Below are positions 47,464-60,300 of a DNA stretch of 64,000 nucleotides, one piece after another. Location: positions 572,752-636,751 of the forward strand of contig NW_019775747.1 of NCBI RefSeq assembly GCF_001039355.2, read 5' to 3'. This stretch comes from Lingula anatina. Its lineage: Eukaryota > Brachiopoda > Lingulata > Lingulida > Lingulidae. Under the pieces are notes generated by a model. It had not been told where the DNA came from and searched no databases. It saw nothing but the letters and a program-made list of their open reading frames with translations. Numbering within the stretch: the first letter of the stretch is position 1; the number at the start of each line of letters is the position of its first letter. The position numbers and the translations under genes are program-made.

Positions 47464-49014
47464 CCATGTGAATATCATAAACAAGAATACGTTAATTACA
47501 TTGATACATTCTCACCTTAAAAGCTATCAACTTTGAAATGTCCTTTCTTATATAATATTCGTACCCTGAAGGGTATTTCATAGTCAATATCTAAGTATGT
47601 AAGTTCACACCTTGTATTTCTAAATTAGATTTGAAAAAAAAAAATTACAAAAAGACATCACACCGCTCGTAACACTTTGCCATAATAAGACGATTTGAGT
47701 ACTCCTGACAATTAAATTTCATGCGACTTTTGCACTACTTGTACTTATCAATTCCAATGGTAACAATTCCAAGACGAAAGCAACATATCCTTTACAAGTA
47801 CAATTCTGTATTATTCTCAGCAAGGACATGGCATCCAGGAAATGTAAGGAAAACAGCAAGCCCGCAAACATCTCTCCAAGAGTCTCAATGGCAATTTTGG
47901 TGAAAAATATAGACACATGAAACAAACAGTGTACATTGCATCTACACAGAGACATGCATATCTGTTTTAAAAAGACTTATTGTTTGTGAGAACTCAAATA
48001 TACCTTGTTTATTAACTAATATGGCAAAAATATTGCTTTTCATGGTGGATTCAAATAAACTCCATTCACGTGTTTGTACAGTGCCGTGTATTGAACATAG
48101 TGAGAGAGTAATACTTTCTTATGGTCTGTCTCCATCTTGTCAAAATTTTATTAAAGCTGGAGGTTGTTGAAATTATTTACAAATCTGTGATGTTAAAAGT
48201 AAATTAGAACTACAAGGGAATTATTACAAAAATAAAAGTGAAGGAAACTTCACACTAGGACTCTACACATAAAAAATGTAAAAATTACTCAATGTTATTA
48301 TGAAAACATGATAAAATATCATTCAAACTGGAGCAATAAGTGGTTCCTCTGTAAAAATTAACTACACTGACAATCCTAAACATTCATTTACAAAGAGAAA
48401 AATTAAGATGACAAAATGAAATTGTTATAAAGCATGGTTATGCTGCCATTAATAGTAAAAAAAAAGTACTTTTGGGCACTAAGTTCTACAGAGGTAGCAG
48501 TTCAACAAATCAGAGTAATACAACACAAAACATATCCATAAGATCTTTTTCTATTTCAAAACTTGCTTCCAGTTTACAGAGGTCATGTCCCCCATCAAAT
48601 TATGTAGGATGATGTCTTCAGGCATTAAGGCTACCTCTGTTTCAAAAGTGTATTCCTCTTTATCTGATTCTTGAGTAACATAAGACTGGTTTTTGCACAG
48701 TAAAAATTAGAGTCAGCAAAAAATATCTCCACAAAGACAACATCAACTGTCTTTTTCAAATCTAATAAAAACCCAATTAGACTTGTCTCATCTCAGAGTA
48801 GAAATACAGTGTACCACCCCAGCATGAAAATTATGTACATAATACGATACTGGAACTGCAAGGGTAAAAAGGGAGAAGATTCAAAACATGAATGAAGTAC
48901 ACACTAATTTACATGACAACTTCACACAAAATTCTATTCCATGTATGTGAACGTCTATGACTAGGGAGTGGCTATTGAATTCTGTTGTGGTTTGGTCTCC
49001 TCTTGAAGTGCCAT

Positions 49015-50741
49015 CTACACTTGCCTCACGTGCATGGTCTGAAATCGAAACAAATGTCAAAATTAAAGCTGAATAAATTAACATTTTTTTAATGTTGCTG
49101 CACTGTAATTACTTGGTGAACACTTTCAGATCATATGCACCTTGTGCAGGTATTTTTAGAAATATTTTTGCACATTACCAATGTACTACCAATATGTTGA
49201 CTATATTACAAATGTTAAGTAATAGGTAACAGAAATTAATAGACATCCTGGGGAAAACATGGAAATAAACAAATTTATCTGCACTTGTTATAAATGGGTG
49301 GACAACACACAGAATCACAAAATGGCACTTCCACTTAATGCATCTCACTTTAATAAAACCAGACTAACATCTCAGACAGACAATTCACTTTCGTGGGCAA
49401 TGTAGATCTCAAAGAAACAGGATACAGATGCCTTAAAATACACCCTTGTCATCTGAACCATAAACAAGTCTTCAACCCACCTTGGCAATGTCCACTCCGG
49501 TCATCTGCTTGACCAGTCCAGGTAGTTTTTCCATTATGTCCAGTACTTCTCCAGTCAGTTTAGAAGCACCCACGTCACCCTTGCCACTGGACACCATGGT
49601 GACCTTCTTACATTGGGCCAGAGGAGCAGCAACTTCTGCTGCCACCTATATTTTCAACAGTGAATTACATGAAAGCATGCATGTGGAAGTATTACAGAAC
49701 ATTGACAATCAAACTTCGTTTATTACAGAAAGGTTAATATAGAATACTTTGAAGACATGATAGTTGTAGTTTCAACAGGTCGAAAAAAGTTACTTTATTT
49801 ACTCAAGCATCTTCTTTATTCTTCTATAACCTAACTCTCTCTCTTTCACACACACACACGCACGCACACACACACACACACACAGACAAATGCAGACAGT
49901 CAAAAATACCTTAGGTAATGTCTCCAACACCATGTCCACTTTAGCTGCATCCTGGTAGTCCTTCCAGGCATCTGCTTTCTTAGCCATCTGTTCTGCTTCT
50001 GCCTTAGCCTTGGCTTCAATGGCATAAGCTTCAGCTTCTCCCTTCACCTGAATCACAAAGACAGTAATAAATAGTATTATAAGATAGCTCTCTTTCTGGT
50101 AAGAACTGAAACAGAATTTGAAGGCATTAAATATAGCCACCCGGTAAAATGATTACACAACATGAATTGACATGAGGTTAAAAGTGACCAGTTTCAAATT
50201 CTTCCTTGGCTATATTGGAAATATCTTTACCTGAACAGCTTCGGCATTGGCCTGGGCTTCCAGAATTACCCGGTTCCTAAAAGTTAAGATATTATTCAAA
50301 ATTATTTAACTGTGTCACATGAAAGTATTTACCTGTGTCCTGTAAAAATGACATATTTAATTTCACTTTGATATAATTTTGCCAATTTAATTTCATTTTC
50401 TTAACTTAATACATAAATAAATAAAAAACTGACTTTTTTCCTGATCAAATTAATCCACCAATTAAATAATTTTCTTTTAATTTCCCTCCTAACCTCCTGA
50501 TTGAGAATGGGGGAGGGAGGAGGGGGGGGCTATTTTCATGCATGTGTCCCATTACTCACTTGTTTGCTTCAGCCAGTCTCTCAAGTCTGTATTTCTCTGC
50601 TTCTGCAGGCTTACGAATGGTTGCTTCCAGTTCACGCTCTTTACGGACAATCTCCTGCTGCTGTACCTGAATCTGCTGTGTCCTTTCTACCACCTTGATC
50701 TGCATCTGTTCCTCCTTGATGCGCTGTTTGGTCTTGGCGGC
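49015..50741 (-). CDS. FLOT1: Flotillin-1 3' exons, duplicated copy A (5'-truncated)
   Basis: Five exons: 50741-50560, 50276-50231, 50047-49910, 49645-49481 and 49038-49015. They encode the coiled-coil half and C-terminus ([34 protein letters not shown], given here only as [16 protein letters not shown]; then [13 protein letters not shown]; then [20 protein letters not shown]). Predicted residues are the same as in copy B. The intron upstream of 50741 is cut at the N at 50978, and no SPFH exons lie behind it before PhyH copy B. So it is either a 5'-less duplicate, an alternative 3' end reachable only by splicing across about 8 kb, or a second haplotype misplaced in the assembly. Confidence 0.8.
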
Positions 50742-50977
50742 CTGGTAACATTGGACACAGATACATTGATCAGAATGCACACATTTGTTTAACTGCTGAC
50801 AAAACATGTCCTTTTAACCCCTTTCATATTTTACAAATCATAGTGAAGAATGTGAAAACTACTGTAGACTCGGCAAAACTTGCGGAAAACAACATGATAC
50901 AAAGGGGAGCTGCCATGGGCCTTTGTGTCAACAGTTGTATGCAGATTATCGGTAAAAATCTCAACTTGGCTTTGATG

Positions 50978-50978
50978 N
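50978..50978. other. Single N at the junction of the two tandem blocks
   Basis: Sequence to the left is flotillin intron (matches 58600-58626). Sequence to the right is PhyH intron (matches 42136 onward). A lone N exactly at a repeat junction suggests an assembler join. Confidence 0.95.
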
Positions 50979-51151
50979 AATAATCTTTTTCATAGTCTCG
51001 ACAGGGGGAGTCGAGTTTGAGGTATCTTTTTTTAAATAGAATAATTTTTTTAATATTAAAAAAAAACCAGTAGGCCCTATGTATATATTATATCATATTG
51101 ATGGGACACTTGTTACAATGAGGTTTGGGTAGTGCTCGTTGTGCCTTTTAG

Positions 51152-52687
51152 GTTCCAGCTTCCCAACTTGTGGACGAAAGTTGCCCAGAGGCGGCCGTGA
51201 GGCTATGGACAGACCAGTTGTTCTTGAAACCTCCAAGGCATGGAGGCGTGGTGGCATGGTGAGGGTCTCGTTCGTAGCTCAGATAACAATGAAATAGTAT
51301 GGCTTGTTTGGTTGCTATTGTTCAAACGTTATCCTTTAACTGATAGATCAGATTTCAATATATCAGATATATAGTTAAGATATACTGTGAAAAGATACAT
51401 TTATTGACTATATCTGAGCATTTCATATAAAAATTAATACCATCACTCAAAATCTTCATTTCAGCTATAAATATTTCATCAAATATGAACATTTGTATAA
51501 TAGCACTTATTGAAATATTTTCTATATTAAAGAAGCCTTTATACGTTGGGAAATATACATGTATGAGACTCTATATATTTTATTTATAAGGCACCAAGAC
51601 TATTCCTACTGGGTGAGAACAAAGCCAATGAAGCACATAACGGTAAGAGTATTATACATACATTTTTCAAAACACTTAAGTTCGTTCTACACCCTGTCAT
51701 ATTCCACTCGTAAATAAATTTCCATCATGCCAATGCGACAATTTCATCAATTTAGACTGCTAAATTAAATATGACTTTTTTAAAACACAGAAACACCAGT
51801 TGTGACATAAAACTATTTGTAAAAAAAAATCAACGAAATTCGAGGTCCCGCAGAGCAGCTTTTGACGGCAAAAGATGGTAAAGGTTTTTATTCAGACCGA
51901 ACAATTTTCAAATGAGTTCATGAAATGTTATGCAATAAAAACAATAAAATAAACTTAGCATTGCAGGAATATTATGGAAAATACTAGAGCTACGTGTTGT
52001 TCCAACATACCCCAAAATATTCTATGATATTTATATTACATTATGATATGATGCATGGAGATGTAAAAAATTTAATGTGCCAGACATGATAGCTTTTCTA
52101 TGAAGAGATCTACATCTTAAAAGCATAAGTGAGTAATAAACAGTGCAAATCATTTTATATTCATGCATTATCTCCTATGCAGGTCCACATTGCACTGGAC
52201 GACCAGACGGAGGAGAATGGCTGTATTCAATACGTGCCTGGATCACACAGGTTGACCTCTATATGAGTGACGCCGTGTTTAGACAATTTAAAAGATAAAC
52301 TCTTCTAGTTTTAACTTGAGAAAGTTACTCCTAGTAGTTAGTCGAAGAAGTAGAAATTATTCGATGTAATCCCAAAAGTAATCCCCAAATAAAGGGATCA
52401 GCAAACTGAACCGGTAGGGGATCGGGATAATGTAACTGACGGATTACAGAGAGGTGGGTGGGTGGGTGTGCAATCAAGCGAAGTTTAGATTTACACCTTT
52501 ACTATTGAAACTGTCTAAATGCGGTTTGAGACGTGCTTGCAACATATTTAAACTCTGAAATGTGTAACTCTTATACCTAGGTGGACGAGGAATGGCGACC
52601 CATTCCCGGTGTTGGACCACAGTTTTAGGGACATGGAGGGAATTAAAGTGAGGATTTCAAGTCTACATTAAGTTTTTTATAGAGTAA

Positions 52688-52734
<47 letters not shown>

Positions 52735-54342
52735 TGTGTGCTTCGTCAGTCCTGTCTTCCAGTAAATATATTTCTTTAACATATGCAAGCTTACGCGTTC
52801 GTGAAAGTAGTTCGTTTACAGATACCGTTTAAAAAACCTTAGTCCATCTAAAGGTTCTGCCACACCTAGCGTGAAAAACTGTCGTACCTAAAAGCGATTA
52901 TACGCACAACTTTGAGCACATGAAACACCCTTATTTCCAGCGTATTAAAATAAACATAAAAGCAGCAAATGAAAATTTTTGAACATGCCCAAGACTTATT
53001 TTATCTCCATCCGTGTATGAGAACGCACACCAACGTTTGTCTGCGCATTCGAGACGAACACGAAGTAAGTCTAACGAACATCATTTCGTTTGTCTGCGTG
53101 TGGGCGATTTTTTTTCAAAGGTTAGGCCTACTGCTAAACGCTAAGTGTGACAGTACATGTATTTTAACTATTGTTTGGTTGGCTCTACCCTAAAACAAAT
53201 GTTACTTGCTTCTTTTAATTTCACACATGTGAGCAATTTTCACGACGATTGTGTTTCGTGGGGAAACGGTAACATCATTTACTGTGTTTCAGTCCATCCT
53301 AACTGATGAAGAGAAGGCCGCTTTTAAGCCAGTGCCCGCGCTGTTAAAGAAAGGACATGCCAGTTTCCATAATGCTATGACGGTTCATGGATCTTATGAT
53401 AACAAGTAAACGTAATGTACAGATTGCTGAATGTGTTTGAAATGATAACGTTGCAATGTTGCAAACAATATTCTCCGCTGCTTGTCATTTTCAGAGTAAC
53501 TGTTCCACATTATATTTCAATAAGTCACTGCCCATGTTATAGTGTTTTTATGGATACAATTTAGGCTAAAATATTATCTCTTTCTTGTTACCATTTTAAT
53601 TGTAGAAATAATCGTGATAAATACTTTCAACCAATCCAACTTTTCGGAATCGCCTTCTGGTACTTGTTGACACATGCCTACATGCTCAATTTTAATGACG
53701 AGATATCCAAGTCAGGCCGGTAGCCAGCAATTTCAAAAGGGGGGTTCTTTTTCTGAAAAAGTGGACCTTTTCCCATAAAAACTTCATGTACCTACTGTAG
53801 ATCAAATTTTACCCAGAGTGGACCTTTTTCCAGCAAAAGGGGCGGTTCTTTCGAACCCCCCGAACCCCCCTGGCTACGGGCCTGTAAGTTGAAAATTGCT
53901 TTGAAAAGGTTACGCCTCATCTCCTTATAATATTCTTATCAAATGATGTTTGTGTCTTTGAGGACAGACAAGCCTCGGCGTGCTGCGGTATTAAATTATT
54001 TCGCCGATGGTGTGTACAGTGACACGGACAAAGCTATGCTGAGAGGAAACAGTGGCACTGACACGGATGAAAATCTGGACGATAAACTCTCCCAAGAAAC
54101 AATAATACCTAAGGTACAGTGTTTAACACATCATCTGCGTACAAATTCAGTTGCTGATTTCTTATACCGTTGTGTCACTAAAAATGCCACCCTATCTGTC
54201 AGGAAAAGGTGCATGCATGATTATGATAACTATATCCTAAATTGGATCTTATTATTATTATTATTATTATTATTATTTGTAGGGCCACAAAATGGAAGGT
54301 CAATTCTTTCCACTCGTATATGACCCTGCCTGGACCAAGTAA
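51152..54342 (+). CDS. PhyH exons 4-10, duplicated copy B (5'-truncated)
   Basis: Seven exons with unchanged lengths and phases: 51152-51258, 51591-51642, 52183-52250, 52581-52647, 53293-53405, 53963-54113 and 54283-54342. All are open and keep the catalytic WHQDYSYW and TVHGSYDN. About five residues differ from copy A (SEAAV to PEAAV, PSRHGG to PPRHGG, VHVALD to VHIALD, KATFK to KAAFK, AWAK to AWTK). Exons 1-3 are absent; upstream is flotillin copy A on the other strand. Without them there is no start codon context and no N-terminal third. It is a truncated duplicate, an alternative 3' half, or the other haplotype. Confidence 0.8.
52694..52731. repeat. (TC)n microsatellite, copy B
   Basis: About 19 TC units; only about 9 at the matching site in copy A (44440-44457). 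Length differences like this are typical of alleles or young duplicates. Confidence 0.9.
52851..53160. repeat. MITE family D, copy 3
   Basis: Copy B counterpart of 44578-44870, same ends, about as diverged as the surrounding intron. Confidence 0.65.
53713..53884. repeat. CAGGCC-terminal transposon, copy B-specific
   Basis: Ends CAGGCCGGTAGCCAG and CTGGCTACGGGCCTG are inverted repeats. Copy A reads through without it (near 45700). The interior has G- and C-runs (AAAGGGGGGTTCTTT). A one-ended relative is at 15201-15262. Superfamily undetermined. Confidence 0.75.
54250..54278. repeat. (ATT)n run at the last PhyH intron, copy B
   Basis: ATT units just upstream of the acceptor of the terminal PhyH exon. 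Copy A has a short T-rich tract instead. Confidence 0.85.
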
Positions 54343-54494
54343 ACTGGATTGTTGAGACATGCCAAAAGGCCACCGTAACGCCATTTGGTCATTCGCCGTA
54401 AAACTGTGTCCACTAGGTTAGAGCGCCAACCGCTTAAAATATTAACGTGTCAAAATCTTATCTTACCCTTCAAATAATATGAAATTGATAACTT

Positions 54495-54500
54495 AATAAA
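54495..54500 (+). terminator. Poly(A) signal of PhyH copy B
   Basis: AATAAA about 150 bases after the stop. Copy A carries AATGAA at the aligned position. Confidence 0.5.
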
Positions 54501-54871
54501 GTAGTAAGTGGGATGTATAGTATTTTAACGAGAAATTCTTGTTTATTATACATTACACTTGAAGAAAATTTTATAACTCCTGTTAGTTTCAATGTTATTT
54601 AAAATTTTGAATTGTTTAAACTTTTAAGTTCTGTTCATTGCCGCCTTTAGAATTCGGATTACATTTTCTCAAGTCCTTAAATTAATTTTTCGTCATTGAT
54701 CGTCACAACCTGCACTGATTTCCCCCCGTATTGTGTCGTTTTTAAACATTCTAATTTTCATAATAGTTAGAAAGGCAATTCATCAGATGCACGCTTTGTT
54801 TGGCACGTGTACATGTAGGTAACACTGTCTGAATATTAAATATCATAACAAATTTGGGGAGTTATAGAAGG

Positions 54872-54877
54872 TTTATT
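54872..54877 (-). terminator. Candidate poly(A) signal, flotillin-1
   Basis: AATAAA on the minus strand, conserved in copy A, about 1.55 kb beyond the stop at 56428. The region between holds no other gene, so it is probably 3' UTR. The convergent PhyH end lies about 370 bases away. Confidence 0.35.
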
Positions 54878-56427
54878 CCATGTGAATATCATAAACAAGA
54901 ATACGTTAATTACATTGATACATCCTCACCTTAATAGCTATCAACTTTGAAATGTCCTTTCTTATATAATATTCGTGCCCTGGGGGGCATTTCATAGTCA
55001 ATATCTAAGTATGTAAGTTCACACCTTGTATTTCTAAATTAGATTTGAAAAAAAAAAATTACAAAAAGACATCACACTGCTCGTAACACTTTGCCATAAT
55101 AAGACGATTTGAGTACTCCTGACAATTAATTTCATGCGACTTTTGCACGACTTGTACTTATAAATTCCAATGGTAGCAATTCCAAGACGAAAGCAACATA
55201 TCCATTACAAGTACAATACTGTATTATTCTCAGCAAGGACATGGCATCCAGGAAATGCAAGGAAAACAGCAAGCCCACAAACATCTCTCCAATAGTCTCT
55301 ATGGCAATTTTGGTGAAAAATATAGACACATGAAACAGTGTACATTGCATCTACACAGAGACATGCATATCTGTTTTAAAAAGACTTATAATTTGTGAGA
55401 ACTCAAATATACCTTGCTTATTAACTAATATGGCAAAAATATTGCTTTTCATGGTGGATTCAAATAAACTCCATTCACGTGTTTGTACAGTGCCGTGTAT
55501 TGAACATAGTGAGAGAGTAATACTTTCTTGTGGTTTGTCTCCATCTTGACAAATATTATAAAAGCTGGAGGTTGTTGAAATTATTTACAAATCTGTGATG
55601 TTAAAAGTAAATTAGAACTACAAGGGAATTATTACAAAAATAAAAGTGAAGGAAACTTCACACTAGGACTCTACACATAAAAAATGTAAAAATTACTCAA
55701 TGTTATTATGAAAACATGATAAAATATCATTCAAACTGGAGCAATAAGTGGTTCCTCTGTAAAAATTAACTACACTGACAATCCTAAACATTCATTTACA
55801 AAGAGAAAAATTAAGATGACAAAATGAAATTCTGTTATAAAGCATGGTTATGCTGCCATTAATAGTAAAAAAAAAAGTACTTTTGGGCACTAAGTTCTAC
55901 AGAGGTAGCAGTTCAACAAATCAGAGTAATACAACACAAAACATATCCATAAGATCTTTTTCTATTCCAAAACTTGCTTCCAGTTTACAGAGGTCATGTC
56001 CCCCATCAAATTATGTAGGATGATGTCTTCAGGCATTAAGGCTACCTCTGTTTCAAAAGTGTATTCCTCTTTATCTGATTCTTGAGTAACATAAGACTGG
56101 TTTTTGCACAGTAAAAATTAGAGTCAGCAAAATTAAATCTCCACAGAGACAACATCAACTGTCTTTCTCAAATCTAACAAAAGTTCCAATTAGACTTGTC
56201 TCATTTCAGAGTAGAAATACAGTGTACCACCCCAGCATGAAAATTATGTACATAATACGATACTGGAACTGCAAGGGTAAAAAGGGAGAAGATTCAAAAC
56301 ATGAATGAAGTACACACTAATTTACATGACAACTTCACACAAAATTCTATTCCATGTATGTGAACGTCTATGACTAGGGAGTGGCTATTGAATTCTGTTG
56401 TGGTTTGGTCTCCTCTTGAAGTGCCAT

Positions 56428-57228
56428 CTACACTTGCCTCACGTGCATGGTCTGAAATTGAAACAAATGTCAAAATTAAAGCTGAATAAATTAACATTTT
56501 TTTAATGTTGCTGCACTGTAATTACTTGTGCAGGTATTTTTAGAAATATTTTTGCACATTACCAATGTACTACCAATATGTTGACTATATTACAAATGTT
56601 AAGTAATTGGTAACAGAAATTAACAGACATCCTGGGGAAAACATGGAAATAAACAAATTTATCTGCACTTGTTATAAATGGGTGGACAACACACAGAATC
56701 ACAAAATGGCACTTCCACTTAATGCATCTCACTTTAATAAAACCAGACTAACATCTCAGACAGACAATTCACTTTCCTGGGCAATGTAGATCTCAAACAA
56801 ACAGGATACAGATGCCTTAAAATACACCCTTGTCATCTGAACCATAAACAAGTCTTCCACCCACCTTGGCAATGTCCACTCCGGTCATCTGCTTGACCAG
56901 TCCAGGTAGTTTCTCCATTATGTCCAGTACTTCTCCAGTCAGTTTAGAAGCACCCACGTCACCCTTGCCACTGGACACCATGGTGACCTTCTTACACTGG
57001 GCCAGAGGAGCAGCAACCTCTGCTGCCACCTATATTTTCAACAAAGAATTACATGAAAACAAGAATGTGGAAGTATTACAGAACATTGACAATCAAACTT
57101 TGTTTATTACAGAAAGGTTTGAGGTTGTTAATATAGAATACTTTGAAGACAAATTAGTTGTAGTTTTAACAGGTTGAAAAAAGTTACTTTATATACTCAA
57201 GCATCTTCTTTATTCTTCTACAACCTAA

Positions 57229-57300
<72 letters not shown>

Positions 57301-60300
57301 CACAGACAAATGCAGACAGTCAAAAATACCTTAGGTAATGTCTCCAACACCATATCCACTTTTGCTGCATCCTGGTAGTCCTTCCAGGCATCTGCTTTCT
57401 TAGCCATCTGTTCTGCTTCTGCCTTAGCCTTGGCTTCAATGGCATAAGCTTCAGCTTCTCCCTTCACCTGAATCACAAAGACAGTAATAAATAGTATTAT
57501 AAGATAGCTCTCTTTGAGGTAAGAACTGCAGCAGAATTTGAAGGCATTAAGACTCTGTTCACATGAAAAATCTATTATCTAAAAATCTATTTTCAATTCG
57601 TGGTATCTTGAGATCACTCCGAGCGCAGCCGAGAATTAACTACAGCTTTGGAAGTAACTGGCTCCCGCTGCCAGTAATTGCGCCGCGGGGTATTCAGGAC
57701 ACAGACCGTTATCACAAGATACTGTGAATAGAAAATAGATTTTGCATGTGAACGGTCCCTAAATATAGCCACCCGGTAAAATGATTACACAATATGAATT
57801 GACATGAGGTTAAAAGTGACCAGTTTCAAATTCTTCCTTGGCTATATTGGAAATATCTTTACCTGAACAGCTTCGGCATTGGCCTGGGCTTCCAGAATTA
57901 CCCGGTTCCTAAAAGTAACGATATTATTCAAAATTATTTAACTGTGTCACATGAAAGTATTCACCTGTGTCCTGTAAAAATGACATTTTTAATTTCATTT
58001 TGATCTAATTTTGCCATTTTAACTTCATTTTCTTAACTTAATATATAAATAAAAAAACTGACTTTTTTCCTGATCAAATTAATCCACCAATTAAATATTA
58101 TTCTTTTAATATTCCTCCTAACCTCCTGATTGAGAATGGGGGAGGGAGGAGGAGGAGGAGGAGGAGGGGGGGGGGGGGGGCTATTTTCATGCATGTGTCC
58201 CATTACTCACTTGTTTGCTTCAGCCAGTCTCTCAAGTCTGTATTTCTCTGCTTCTGCAGGCTTACGAATGGTTGCTTCTAGTTCACGCTCTTTACGGACA
58301 ATCTCCTGCTGCTGTACCTGAATCTGCTGTGTCCTTTCTACCACCTTGATCTGCATCTGTTCCTCCTTGATGCGCTGTTTGGTCTTGGCGGCCTGGTAAC
58401 ATTGGACACAGATACATTGATCAGAATGCACACATTTGTGTAACTGCTGACAAAACATGTCCTTTTAACCCCTTTCATATTTTACAAATCATAGTGAAGA
58501 ATGTGAAAACTACTGTAGACTTGGCAAAACTTGCTGAAAACAACGATACAAAGGGGAACTGCCATGGGCCTTTGTGTCAATAGTTGTATGCAGATTATCA
58601 GTAAAAACTTCAACTTGGCTTTGACGACAAATTCCTCCTAGCAATCAAATTGCATATACAATATCAAACCTTCAGCAAGAACCAATTTACATAATATCTG
58701 TTACAATACAATTTTCTCTCTCTCTCTCCACTTACTTGCAGTTCATATGCCAAGTCAGACTGAGCCTTCTTTGTCTGCACTTCTTGGTCATAGGCAGCTT
58801 TCTTCAGTTCAAAGTCCCTTTGGGCTTTTGCAATTTCTATGTCATTTTGGTAACGGGCGGCCATTCTCTGCTCCTCGGCAATGGCTTCCTGTAACCATGC
58901 AGAAGATGAAATGTCAACAGACTGCTCAGGTAATCTTTGAGTCAGGTAAGATGTTATGATTCCAAATTAAAGACAGCATGAACTGTTTAACCATTATGTC
59001 TTCATCAGATGTACTTAAATTGAATTAAAATTGACTTTATGTTGGGAAAAGTTGAAACAGCAAGGCAGAAACACTTTAAAGACAACACTGTCAACACATA
59101 TTAATATCTTGCATATACTTCATGCAATAAATTATAATAATTTACTTTTTCAACAGCTAAAGCATAAAAAATCTTACTTCATCTACCAAGCAATAAACAC
59201 ACCCTAGAAACTAACTAAACTGGCTAAGCTTATTAAACAAAATGGGTTAACATAATGTTTTAACCATGCCATTTTCTTGTGTTTGAAATTGCTGTTGGTC
59301 TTAAGAATGACATTTACTGTAAAGGTTAACAACTTAATCATGCATCTCTACGACTGATTCAAATCTTAGTCTTTGAATTGAATTAGTCTTGGCTCAGCAG
59401 CTTGGTCCACAGCTGATGCTGACTTACAGCTTAACTTGGTCAGCCAATAACACTGGCAGTGATCATACTTGCCTTCATTCCTGCATCTCTCTTTGCTTCG
59501 GCCTCACCAATTCTGGCATCCCTCTTTACCTGGGCTGTCCTTGACATACCCAGAGATTTCAAATAGCCCTAAAACACCAACCACATAAATGGGTAAATAA
59601 AAGGAATAACTACAAAAATATCTACACACCGATCCTTCGCAATATGTCAAAGCTTGTCAGATTTTAGAGTGGTGCAAAATAGGCAATCCTTTAGGATGTT
59701 ATATGACCAAACTAAGTTGTATTCTAAAGAAAAGCTTAGTCAACATAGTAATCCAAAATATCCAAAGTTGTGTAATTTTGCTCACCAGTAATGACTTGAG
59801 TAATCCAAACTGTCAGATACAGACAAAACTTCTATTTAATTGACCAAAGCCTCCCAATTACAATATTCCATCTAGTTTTTCCTTAAATTCAAATAGTGCA
59901 TAATCACCACTCCAAATTCCTAACCACTAAGACACAGAAGAAGGAGAAACATATCCATGCCATACAATAGAACATGCCCTTTATTTACTCTGATAACAGT
60001 CTCCATCTTGGCCTCAGCCTCCCCAATTCTAGCATCCCTCATCACCTCTGCTGTACGTGCCAGGCCAAGGGATTTCAAGTAAGCCTAGAATGAGACAACT
60101 TTAGGCCGCTGCTCCAAAATGAGCAGTTGGATATCTCTGATAAGTTTTTTTTTTAATTTAAGTGTACATACAATTCTGTTATGGGCTCCATCTATTCTAC
60201 TTGTTGTGTGTGTGTGTGTGTAAGTGTTTGTGAGAGAGAGAGAGAGAGAGAGAGGAGGGGGGATTTCATTACCTCGTCATCTCTTATGTCCTTCAGGGTA

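Larger units (their letters stand above)
42136..50977. repeat. Tandem duplicated block, copy A
   Basis: Contains PhyH exons 4-10 and the last five flotillin-1 exons. It aligns along its length with 50979-58626. Exons are nearly identical; introns differ by scattered substitutions and indels. Copy A is about 1.2 kb longer, mainly because of private insertions at 43420-43886, 45259-45514, 46488-46858 and 46927-47261. It ends in the flotillin intron at a single N. Confidence 0.93.
50979..58626. repeat. Tandem duplicated block, copy B
   Basis: Counterpart of 42136-50977. Private insertions here are 53713-53884 and 57551-57759. Beyond 58626 the flotillin gene continues into its unique 5' exons, so copy B is the one physically continuous with the flotillin body, as copy A is with the PhyH 5' exons. 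Confidence 0.93.

Noticed and set aside
56817-56864. Alternative flotillin C-terminus [15 protein letters not shown] by reading through the exon 56865-57029 donor
   Set aside because: Possible only as intron retention; the GTGGGT donor and the conserved tiny terminal exon fit better, though a retained form is not excluded.
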